Source: Verrucomicrobiota bacterium (GTDB taxonomy: Bacteria; Verrucomicrobiota; Kiritimatiellia; CAIQIC01; Lenti-01). From it: a stretch of 7,485 bases of DNA. Of this stretch, positions 1-6,567 are shown one piece after another (position 1 is the first letter of the stretch; every line of letters begins with the position of its first letter). The stretch spans positions 1 through 7,485 of the forward strand of contig JAKLIL010000075.1 in the NCBI GenBank assembly GCA_022709625.1. Reading direction: 5' to 3'. The notes below the pieces were generated by a model. That model was not told the origin of the DNA. It searched no databases and saw only the letters and a program-made list of their open reading frames with translations. A program made the position numbers and the translations under genes.

Positions 1-1
1 G

Positions 2-1714
2 GTGGCGGAGCGCGACGGCGTGCACCACGTGGTGCCGTTGCCGGCCGGGCCGGCGTTTCCCACGGGTTCCGGCAGCGATGGCGGCCCGCTCACCAAGCTC
101 ATTCCGCTGAAGAACGTGAGCGCGGTAGACGTGAAGAAGGTCTTCGAACCGCTGGTGCGCGGCGGCAAGGAAGGCGCCCTCGAGGTGTTCCTGCCCGGCA
201 ACCACCTGATCGTGACCGACACGGCCGCCAACGTGGCGCGGCTCGAAAAGCTGGTCGCGCAACTGGACGTGCCCGGGGTCGGCAACACCATCGAAATCGT
301 GCCCCTGCAGCATGCCAGCGCCGACGCCGTGGCCGACCAACTGCGGGCGACGTTCGGGGCGACCGACAGCGCGGTCAACAAGATCAACCGCCACTTCCAG
401 CAGGTGGCCGGCGGCGGCGGCGATCTGCCCACCGACTTCACGGTGGTGGCGGCGCCGCAGGCCAACAGCCTGATCCTGGTGGGCTTGCCGATGCAGATCG
501 CCGAAACCAAGCGGATCATCGGCCTGATGGACGTGGAAAACCCCCACGGCTTCGGCCGGCTCAACGCGATCTTTCTGAAATATCTGTCGGCCGAAGACGC
601 CTCCAAGAGCCTAAACGCCCTGCTGGCCAAGGCGCCCGCGGCGGAGGGCGTGGCCGCCCAGCGGGATATCGCGATCGAACCCAGCGTGGCGAACAACGCC
701 CTGCTGGTGGACGCGGCGCCGCAGGATTTCGAATACGTGCGCAAGCTCGTGGAACGCCTCGACGTGGTGCCGCAGCAGGTGCTCGTCGACGTGCTGATCG
801 CCGAGGTCAGCGTCGAAAAGGGCCTCGACCTGGGCGTGGAATGGTTCGGCATCGACCAGGTGGACGACCGCAACGACACGGGCGGTTTCGGCCGCACGCG
901 CTACGGCAGCTACGATTCCATGCTGGGCCTGCTGACCAACGGCCTGTTCCCCCAAGGCCTGGCGCTGGGCATCATCCGCGGTACCTTCACCGGCCCGGAC
1001 GGCCGGATCTACAACCAGATTCCCGTTTACCTCAAGGCCGTGGCCGGCGACCGGGACCTGAAAATCCTCTCGAACATCCCCTTGTGGGCGCAGAACAACC
1101 TCGAAGCCTCCGTCCGCGTCGTGGAAAACATTCCGGTCCTGGAATCGTCGGTCCAGGGCTCCGGCTCCGACCGCGATTTCATCCAGAACATCGGCCGCAC
1201 CAACGTGGGCATCCAGCTGACGCTGACGCCGCACGTGAATCCCGACCGCGAAATCCAGCTCGACCTCAATCCCAGCATCGAGTCGGTGGTGGAAGCGGGC
1301 GACGACGAGCTGCGCTACACGCCGACGATCGCCAAGCGCGAGGTTAAGACGACCGTCACGCTGCCCGACCGCGCCACCGTCGTCCTCAGCGGATTGATCC
1401 GCGAAGACAAGAGCAGGATCGCCACCAAGGTGCCGCTGCTGGGCGACCTGCCGTTCATCGGCGCCTTGTTCCGCTCCACGAGCGAGGTCAAGAAGCGCAC
1501 GAACCTGTTGATTTTCGTGACGCCGCGCATCGTGACGGACATGCAGGTCGCCGAGGAGGAACGCGACCGCCTCGAACGCGCCGCCAGCCTCGAGAAGGCG
1601 GCGCGCGCGCTGGACGAACCCGATCCCGCGGCGGCCGCGGCGGCCCAGCGGGAGGAAGCGGAAAAGGCCCGGCGGGCGGAGAAGAAGAAACCGCGGCGGG
1701 GCGGCAAGCCATGA
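2..1714 (+). CDS. gspD: Type II secretion system secretin GspD (5' partial)
   Basis: Secretins form the ring-shaped outer-membrane channel through which folded periplasmic proteins leave the cell. Seen: 570 codons remain. In order: a short stretch like the end of an N0 domain plus linker (residues 1-30), three N-type repeats (N1 about 31-93, N2 about 95-180, N3 about 186-256), then the secretin barrel core (about 259-512). The core ends in the family signature VPLLGDLPFIGALFR (477-491), followed by NLLIFVTPRIV. There is no signal peptide and N0 is missing, so the gene starts before the window and the GTG at position 2 is just an in-frame codon. The barrel segment LSNIPLWAQNNLEASV (356-371) departs from the usual 'LSTP..LT.DN.EA' wording. 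The last 55 or so residues are a charged Ala/Glu/Arg/Lys tail. The stop overlaps the gspE start (ATGA), so the genes are probably translationally coupled. A type IV pilus or other secretin is less likely given the GspE/GspF neighbours. Confidence 0.93.
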   Translation: MAERDGVHHVVPLPAGPAFPTGSGSDGGPLTKLIPLKNVSAVDVKKVFEPLVRGGKEGALEVFLPGNHLIVTDTAANVARLEKLVAQLDVPGVGNTIEIVPLQHASADAVADQLRATFGATDSAVNKINRHFQQVAGGGGDLPTDFTVVAAPQANSLILVGLPMQIAETKRIIGLMDVENPHGFGRLNAIFLKYLSAEDASKSLNALLAKAPAAEGVAAQRDIAIEPSVANNALLVDAAPQDFEYVRKLVERLDVVPQQVLVDVLIAEVSVEKGLDLGVEWFGIDQVDDRNDTGGFGRTRYGSYDSMLGLLTNGLFPQGLALGIIRGTFTGPDGRIYNQIPVYLKAVAGDRDLKILSNIPLWAQNNLEASVRVVENIPVLESSVQGSGSDRDFIQNIGRTNVGIQLTLTPHVNPDREIQLDLNPSIESVVEAGDDELRYTPTIAKREVKTTVTLPDRATVVLSGLIREDKSRIATKVPLLGDLPFIGALFRSTSEVKKRTNLLIFVTPRIVTDMQVAEEERDRLERAASLEKAARALDEPDPAAAAAAQREEAEKARRAEKKKPRRGGKP

Positions 1715-3237
1715 GCGACGCCGTCCCGAGCCTGCCGGCGCTGGACCGCATCGAAGAGGAGTGGCTCGATCCCGCGCTGATCGAAAACGTGCCCGTGGAC
1801 TGGGTGCGCCGGCATGCGCTGGTGCCGTTTCGCTGGGAGGGGCGGATCGCCATCGCGGGCGCCGATCCCGCCGCGCTCCAGCCCTACGAAGACCTCGCCC
1901 TGCTGCTGGGGACGGAAACGGTCTGGGCGACGGCTCCCGCCGAGGAAATCCAGCGGGCGATCGATCGCTGCTACTTCCGCCGCGCGCCCGTGGCGGCGGC
2001 GCCCGCTGCGGGGGCGGACGCCAATGTGCCGGCGCGGCACAAGGCCGACGACTTGCTGGCCGGCGGCGGCGACGCGCCCGTGGCCCAGGCCGTCAACGCG
2101 ATCCTGCTCGAAGCCGTCAAGCGCGGCGCGTCGGACATCCACGTTGAGCCGTTCGCCAACGCGCTGGCCGTCCGCTACCGCATCGACGGCCTGCTGTACG
2201 AACAGCCGGGTCCGCCCCGCCACCTGGAGCAGGCGCTGACGGCGCGCCTCAAGGTGATGGCCCACCTCGACCTGGCCGAAAAGCGCCTGCCGCAGGATGG
2301 CGTCGCCCGCGTCCGCGTCGGCGCGCGGGAAATCGATGTGCGCGTGTCCAGCGTGCCGGTCGCCGAGGGCGAGCGCATCGTGCTGCGGCTGCTGCACCGC
2401 GAAGCCACCCGCTATTCCCTGAACGAACTCGGCATGCCGCCCGCCATGCTGGAGCAGTTCCGCGCGGTACTGCGCGAACCCCACGGCATCGTGTTCGTCA
2501 CGGGCCCGACGGGCTGCGGCAAGACCACCACGCTCTACGCCGCCTTGCGGGAACTCGACACGGCGCACCTCAACGTGCTGACCATCGAGGACCCCATCGA
2601 GTACCAGTTGCCGAACATCGGCCAGATCCAGGTGCATCCAAAGATCGACCTGACGTTCGCGCGCGGCCTGCGGCACGTCATGCGCCAGGATCCCGACGTG
2701 ATCCTCGTGGGCGAAACGCGCGACCTTGAAACCGCGGAAATCGTCGTCCGGGCCTCGCTAACCGGCCATCTGGTTTTCACGACCCTCCATACCAACGATG
2801 CGCCCGGCGCCGTCACCCGCATGGTGGACATGGGCATTCCGCCGTATCTGCTCGCCTCCACGACGCGCGCGGTCCTGGCCCAGCGCCTGGTGCGCTGCCT
2901 GTGTCCCGCCTGCCGGCGCGAAACCGGACTCCCGGCCGCGGAGGCCGCGGCGCTGGGGCAGCCCGCCTTGGCCGGTCGCCGCGTCTGGGAAGCAGAGCCG
3001 GCGGGCTGTCCCGACTGCCTGGGCGGCTACAAGGGCCGCACCGGCATCCACGAATTGCTGGCGGTCGGGCCGGCGATTGCCGAGGCTATCCGCACCGCCG
3101 CACCGCCGGCGGAATTCCGCCGCCTGGCCCTCGCCGCCGGTTTCCGCGAAATGCTCGCCGACGGCTTGGACAAGATTCTGGCCGGCGTCACGACCGCGGC
3201 CGAAGTGTTGCGCGCCGTAGGCGTTCGGCGCGCCTAG
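1711..3237 (+). CDS. gspE: Type II secretion ATPase GspE
   Basis: Cytoplasmic hexameric ATPase of the secretion NTPase superfamily; it powers pseudopilus assembly from the inner face of the inner membrane. Seen in 508 residues: an N-terminal region (about 12-92) like the T2SSE_N domain, an Ala/Pro-rich linker (about 93-118), then an N2-type domain opening with SDIHVEP. The ATPase core has Walker A GPTGCGKTT (265-273, Lys271), an Asp box TIEDPIEY (291-298), Walker B DVILVGETRD (329-338, Glu335) and a His box HLVFTTLHTND (353-363). A zinc-binding tetracysteine follows: C398/C401 and C433/C436, with an extra Cys at 396. All key residues are present and the length is normal for GspE; PilB proteins are usually longer. 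The ATG start overlaps the gspD stop by 4 nt and no strong Shine-Dalgarno sequence is visible, which fits translational coupling. PilB remains a lesser alternative. Confidence 0.95.
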   Translation: MSDAVPSLPALDRIEEEWLDPALIENVPVDWVRRHALVPFRWEGRIAIAGADPAALQPYEDLALLLGTETVWATAPAEEIQRAIDRCYFRRAPVAAAPAAGADANVPARHKADDLLAGGGDAPVAQAVNAILLEAVKRGASDIHVEPFANALAVRYRIDGLLYEQPGPPRHLEQALTARLKVMAHLDLAEKRLPQDGVARVRVGAREIDVRVSSVPVAEGERIVLRLLHREATRYSLNELGMPPAMLEQFRAVLREPHGIVFVTGPTGCGKTTTLYAALRELDTAHLNVLTIEDPIEYQLPNIGQIQVHPKIDLTFARGLRHVMRQDPDVILVGETRDLETAEIVVRASLTGHLVFTTLHTNDAPGAVTRMVDMGIPPYLLASTTRAVLAQRLVRCLCPACRRETGLPAAEAAALGQPALAGRRVWEAEPAGCPDCLGGYKGRTGIHELLAVGPAIAEAIRTAAPPAEFRRLALAAGFREMLADGLDKILAGVTTAAEVLRAVGVRRA

Positions 3238-3252
3238 GGATGCCGGGGTCCG

Positions 3253-4452
3253 ATGCCGACCTTCGCTTACAAAGGCTACGACGGCGCGGGCCGCGTGCAA
3301 AGCGGCCTGATCGAGGCCGCGGATCCGAAAGAGGCGCGCCAGCGCTTGGCTGCGCGCGGCATCCTGCCGGAGAGCCTGCAGGCCGCCGGCGCGCCGGTCG
3401 GAGGTCGGGCGGCGTTTCCGGCCGAAATCCGCACGATGTTCTACCGCGAGTTGGCGGCGCTGTTGGGGTCCGGCGTCGCCCTCGTGCCTGCGCTCGACGC
3501 GATCCTGCAGGCCCCTGAACTCGATCGGGCGCGGCGGACGCTGGCGGCCGTGCGCGACGCCGTGCGGGAAGGCCGGTCGCTCAGCGCCGCCTTGGCCGCG
3601 GGCGCTTCCCAGGTCACCGCCTTCGAGCAAGCCGCGATGGAAGTGGGCGAACGCACCGGCGGCATGGATTCCGCGCTGGCCCGCCTCGCCGCGTTTCTCG
3701 AAGAACAGGAAAAACTGCGCGAGAAACTCGCGACGGCCATGCTGTATCCCGCCATCGTCGTCTCCTTGGCCGTGGTGATCGGGGGCTTGGTCCTGACGTT
3801 CCTGCTGCCGATGGTGCGGAATCTCTTTGCCGAATCGCATCTGGATTTGCCCTGGCTGACCCGGGCCATGCTGGCGGGCGGCCGCGCGGTCGGGTTGGGA
3901 CTGCTGGCCCTCGCGGCCGGCGGTGCGGCCGGCGGAGTCTGGCTGCGGCGGCGCCTCCGCACCGACGGCGAACTGCGCATCCGCCTGGATCGGCGCCTGT
4001 TTGCGCTCCCGCTGGTGGGCGGCGGCTGGCGCAACCTGGCGAGCCTGCGGTTCGTGCGCGTGCTGGGGCTGCTGCTCGAACGGGGCGTCGGTTTGATCGA
4101 AAGCGTGCCGCTGGCGGGCCGGGCCTCGGGCAGCGCGTGGCTGGCCGACTGCGCGCGCCGGGAAACCGAAGCCATGGGGCAGGGCAAGCCGCTGGTCGAG
4201 GTGATCCGCGGCATCCAGCCGCTGCATCCCTCCTTGGCCGCCTGGGTGCAGGCCGGCGAGGCGGGCGGCGATTTGGCGGGCTTGCTCGACCACGCCGCCC
4301 AGCGCTTCCAGCAGAACTGGGACCGGCTGGCCTCCCGCGGCATGACGATGCTCGAGATCGGGCTGACCTTGGCCGTCGGCCTCTTCGTGACCTTGATCGC
4401 GCTGGCGGTGCTGCTGCCCGTGCTGCAGATGAACAAGGTCCTGGCCCCGTGA
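3253..4452 (+). CDS. gspF: Type II secretion inner-membrane platform protein GspF
   Basis: Polytopic inner-membrane protein around which the pseudopilus assembles and which contacts GspE. Seen in 399 residues, the usual family length: the typical N-terminus MPTFAYKGYDGAG, then two T2SSF repeats, about 60-185 and 261-391. Each repeat carries the expected Gly/Glu signature: VGERTGGMDSAL at 131-142 and AGEAGGDLAGLL at 334-345. Three membrane segments are visible: about 167-187, 212-231 and 367-391. The protein ends MNKVLAP, as many GspF/PilC proteins end shortly after the last helix. It lies 15 nt after gspE. An AGGGA at 3236-3240 and a GGGG nearer the ATG are only weak ribosome-site candidates. 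An ATG at 3240 is out of frame, so 3253 is the natural start. PilC is the main alternative and the gspE/gspD context argues against it. Confidence 0.94.
   Translation: MPTFAYKGYDGAGRVQSGLIEAADPKEARQRLAARGILPESLQAAGAPVGGRAAFPAEIRTMFYRELAALLGSGVALVPALDAILQAPELDRARRTLAAVRDAVREGRSLSAALAAGASQVTAFEQAAMEVGERTGGMDSALARLAAFLEEQEKLREKLATAMLYPAIVVSLAVVIGGLVLTFLLPMVRNLFAESHLDLPWLTRAMLAGGRAVGLGLLALAAGGAAGGVWLRRRLRTDGELRIRLDRRLFALPLVGGGWRNLASLRFVRVLGLLLERGVGLIESVPLAGRASGSAWLADCARRETEAMGQGKPLVEVIRGIQPLHPSLAAWVQAGEAGGDLAGLLDHAAQRFQQNWDRLASRGMTMLEIGLTLAVGLFVTLIALAVLLPVLQMNKVLAP
4435..4438 (+). promoter_or_regulatory. Ribosome binding site of waaA inside gspF
   Basis: AAGG lies 10 nt before the GTG at 4449, inside the last codons of gspF. 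It is modest, but it supports GTG 4449 as the start of the Kdo transferase rather than the nearby ATG at 4454, which is in another frame. Confidence 0.4.
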
Positions 4453-5756
4453 TATGGTGGCTGTACAATCTGGTCTTTCCGTTCGCATTCCTCCTGCTGC
4501 TGCCGCGATTTCTCTGGCGGATGCGGCGGCGGGGCGGCTACGCACGGGATTTCGCCCAGCGCTGGGGGCGCTACGACGCGGCCGTGGCCGCACGGCTGGC
4601 CGCGCCCGGCCGCCCCATCTGGATCCAGGCCGTCAGCGTCGGCGAACTGGGCGTGGCCCGGTCCTTCATGGAGGAAGTGCGCCGGCGCGACCCCGCCGTC
4701 CGCTTCGTGGTGACCACGAACACCTCCACCGGCCACGCCTTGGCGCGGCAGCAAATCCAGGCGCCCGACGTCGCGCTCTATTTTCCCTTGGACCTGCCGG
4801 GGATCATGGCCCGCGTGCTGCGGCGCATCCGGCCCGCGGCGGTTGTCCTGGTGGAAAACGAAATCTGGCCCAACCTGATCCGCTACGCCCGCCGGCAAGG
4901 CGTGCCGACCGTCGTGATCAACGGGCGCATCTCGGCGCGTTCGTTCCGCGGATACCGGAAAATCCGGTTTCTCACGCGCCGGCTGCTGCCGCAGATCCAA
5001 TGGTTCTGCGTGCAGAGCGCCGCCGATCGCGACCGGCTGCTGGCGCTGGGCGCGCCGGCGGACCGGATGGAAATCGCGGGCAGCGCCAAGTACGATATCG
5101 GTCCCACGCCGCCGGCCGCCGTCGCCCGCGCCCGGGCCGCGCTGGCCAAGTTGGGCGTCCGGCCGGGCGAACCGGTGCTGGTGGGCGGATCGACGTGGGC
5201 CGGCGAAGAGACGGTCTTGCTCGATCTCGTCCGCGTGGCCCGCGCGGCCCATCCGGGCCTGCTGCTGGTGCTGGTGCCCCGCCACGCGGAACGCCGCGCC
5301 GCGGTTCTCGAGGAAATCGGCGCGCGCGGCCTGGACGTCGTCCAGCGCAGCCTCTGGCCCGACGAGGCGCCGCCTCCCGCGCGGCGGCCCGACGTGCTGC
5401 TCGTGGACACCACCGGCGAATTGCGCGGCTTCTACGCCGCCGCCGACCTCGTGTTCGTGGGCAAGAGCTTGACGCAAACGGGCGGCCAGAATCCCATCGA
5501 ACCCGCCCGGGACGGCCGGCCGATCGTGGTGGGCCCGCATCTGGAAAATTTCGCGGCGATCGAGCAGGATTTCCGCGCCGCCGGCGCTTTCGCCCAGGCG
5601 CGGGATGCGGACGACCTGCGGCGGACGATGGTGCGGCTGCTCGACGACGCGGCCGAACGCGAGCGCCTGGGCCGGGCCGCCGCCGATCTCGTCGCCCGCC
5701 GGGCCGGCGCCATTCGTTGGATGGCCGACCGCGTGTTGGCCGCCCGCCTCGCGTGA
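4449..5756 (+). CDS. waaA: 3-deoxy-D-manno-octulosonic acid (Kdo) transferase WaaA/KdtA
   Basis: Transfers Kdo from CMP-Kdo to the lipid A precursor, starting the LPS inner core; it is anchored on the cytoplasmic side of the inner membrane. Seen in 435 residues: an N-terminal hydrophobic anchor (about 3-23), a basic stretch, then GGYARDFAQRWGRY (29-42). The SVGE motif (63-66) holds the Glu66 that corresponds to the proposed catalytic base of the family. Next come TTNTSTG (89-95), VENEIWPN (135-142), GSAKYD (211-216), VPRHAERR (276-283) and GKSLTQTGGQNPIEPA (338-353), with the last three blocks in the GT-B nucleotide-sugar half. The start is GTG 4449, which overlaps the gspF stop (GTGA) and gives the family's normal length and the expected MIWWLYN N-terminus. 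The open frame runs further upstream, back to 4137, but that stretch overlaps gspF and has no family features. Whether it adds one, two or more Kdo units cannot be read from sequence. Confidence 0.95.
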   Translation: MIWWLYNLVFPFAFLLLLPRFLWRMRRRGGYARDFAQRWGRYDAAVAARLAAPGRPIWIQAVSVGELGVARSFMEEVRRRDPAVRFVVTTNTSTGHALARQQIQAPDVALYFPLDLPGIMARVLRRIRPAAVVLVENEIWPNLIRYARRQGVPTVVINGRISARSFRGYRKIRFLTRRLLPQIQWFCVQSAADRDRLLALGAPADRMEIAGSAKYDIGPTPPAAVARARAALAKLGVRPGEPVLVGGSTWAGEETVLLDLVRVARAAHPGLLLVLVPRHAERRAAVLEEIGARGLDVVQRSLWPDEAPPPARRPDVLLVDTTGELRGFYAAADLVFVGKSLTQTGGQNPIEPARDGRPIVVGPHLENFAAIEQDFRAAGAFAQARDADDLRRTMVRLLDDAAERERLGRAAADLVARRAGAIRWMADRVLAARLA

Positions 5757-5766
5757 GCCGGCCGTT

Positions 5767-5780
5767 CGCCGCTTCCGGCG
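5767..5780. terminator. Short hairpin at the convergent gene junction (weak terminator candidate)
   Basis: CGCCG-CTTC-CGGCG forms a 5-bp GC stem with a 4-nt loop in the 28-nt gap between the waaA stop and the stop of the opposing NERD gene. No U-tract follows on either strand, so it is not a canonical intrinsic terminator. Such short GC hairpins also arise by chance in DNA this rich in GC. Confidence 0.25.
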
Positions 5781-5784
5781 GCGT

Positions 5785-6540
5785 TCAGGCCTGGCCGCGG
5801 ATGATTTGTTCGGCCAGTTCGCCGACTTCGGCGGCGGTGAGGACGGGGGGCTCGAAGCAGCGGTCGTTGATGTAGCGCACGGCGTCGCGCACGGTAAAGA
5901 CGCGGTTCTTGGCGTTGGGGATCCGCAAATTCACGCCGGGATGGGTGAAGACCGCGAGGGCGTGGATGCGGTCTTCGGGCACTTTCGCGGCCAGCAGCGT
6001 GATGAACATGCGGCGCTGGCGCTCGCACTGCTGGACCGGACTTTTCATGTGCCGGACGGTGCCGTTGGATTTCGTTTGGGTCCATTGGGCGTCGTGGACG
6101 TCGCCGGAGAATGTGCCGGCCCAGAATTTGGACTCGATCACATAGATGCCGGAAGGGGCGATCACGAGGTGGTCGATCTGGGCGCGTTCGTGGGCGACGC
6201 GCAGTTCGAGGTCGTTGAGAATGACGTGGTCGTCGGCGAGCTGTTCGGCGAGGATGTCGGCCATTTTCGCTTCGCCGCGGCGGCCGCCTTCGATGAAATG
6301 GCTTTCGCGGGCGATTTCGCGGAGGTGGACTTCGTAGCCGACGGCCAGGAAGATGGCGACGCCGCCGAGGACGATGCCGACGAAACTTCCGCTCCGGATT
6401 GTCGCCACGGTTCCCCACGCCGCGATGGCAAGGACGGTTCCCCAGACGACCAAACGCAAGATTTGCCGCGAGGCCAGTTCGCGGCGGATGGCCTCTTGCC
6501 GATGCCGAAGGCTGGTTTCGTTGCGCAGGATTTTGGCCAT
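5785..6540 (-). CDS. Membrane-anchored NERD-domain protein, intact E-x-K motif
   Basis: 251 residues. The N-terminus (MAKILRNETSLRHRQEAIRREL) is charged and probably helical. Two hydrophobic segments follow (about 29-49 and 53-71), predicting a membrane hairpin with both ends on the same side. The NERD (nuclease-related) domain, PF08378 type, runs from about 86 to 185: GRRGEAKM (86-93, Glu90), VILND (106-110), QIDHLVIAPSGIYVIESK (121-138) with Asp123, Glu136 and Lys138, then AQWTQ (151-155). This D...E-x-K arrangement is the one that places NERD among restriction-endonuclease-like folds. The C-terminal part (about 192-245) is also shared with its upstream paralogue. No helicase, kinase or zinc domain is attached. 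Nuclease activity is inferred from the family and the cellular role is unknown. The start ATG has a good GGAG 8 nt upstream. The gene is 27 nt downstream of the paralogue, so they are probably co-transcribed. Confidence 0.85.
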   Translation of the reverse strand: MAKILRNETSLRHRQEAIRRELASRQILRLVVWGTVLAIAAWGTVATIRSGSFVGIVLGGVAIFLAVGYEVHLREIARESHFIEGGRRGEAKMADILAEQLADDHVILNDLELRVAHERAQIDHLVIAPSGIYVIESKFWAGTFSGDVHDAQWTQTKSNGTVRHMKSPVQQCERQRRMFITLLAAKVPEDRIHALAVFTHPGVNLRIPNAKNRVFTVRDAVRYINDRCFEPPVLTAAEVGELAEQIIRGQA

Positions 6541-6548
6541 GCGGGACG

Positions 6549-6552
6549 CTCC
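6549..6552 (-). promoter_or_regulatory. Ribosome binding site of the downstream NERD gene
   Basis: On the - strand GGAG stands 8 nt before the ATG whose complement is 6538-6540. It lies in the 27-nt gap between the two NERD genes and supports the chosen start. The local context GGAGCGTCCC resembles the site before the other NERD gene. Confidence 0.6.
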
Positions 6553-6567
6553 GGCGTCGGCGGGTCG

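Noticed and set aside
1315..2676. Long open frame on the - strand opposite gspD/gspE (453 codons)
   Set aside because: It lies fully opposite well-supported secretion genes and its translation has no recognisable domain. Long antisense frames are expected in GC-rich coding DNA.
4137..4448. 5' extension of the waaA frame to an upstream ATG at 4137
   Set aside because: The added residues overlap gspF by over 300 nt and look like an out-of-frame translation. The normal family N-terminus and length begin at 4449.
2758..5540. Very long overlapping - strand frames (611 and 699 codons) opposite gspE, gspF and waaA
   Set aside because: They are His/Arg/Gln/Ala-rich shadow translations without family motifs, while the + strand genes carry all the expected catalytic motifs.
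4454..5875. ATG-started + strand frame of 473 codons over waaA
   Set aside because: It is the +1-shifted reading of waaA and is rich in Arg/Gly/Ala. The GTG at 4449 in the other frame gives a full Kdo transferase.
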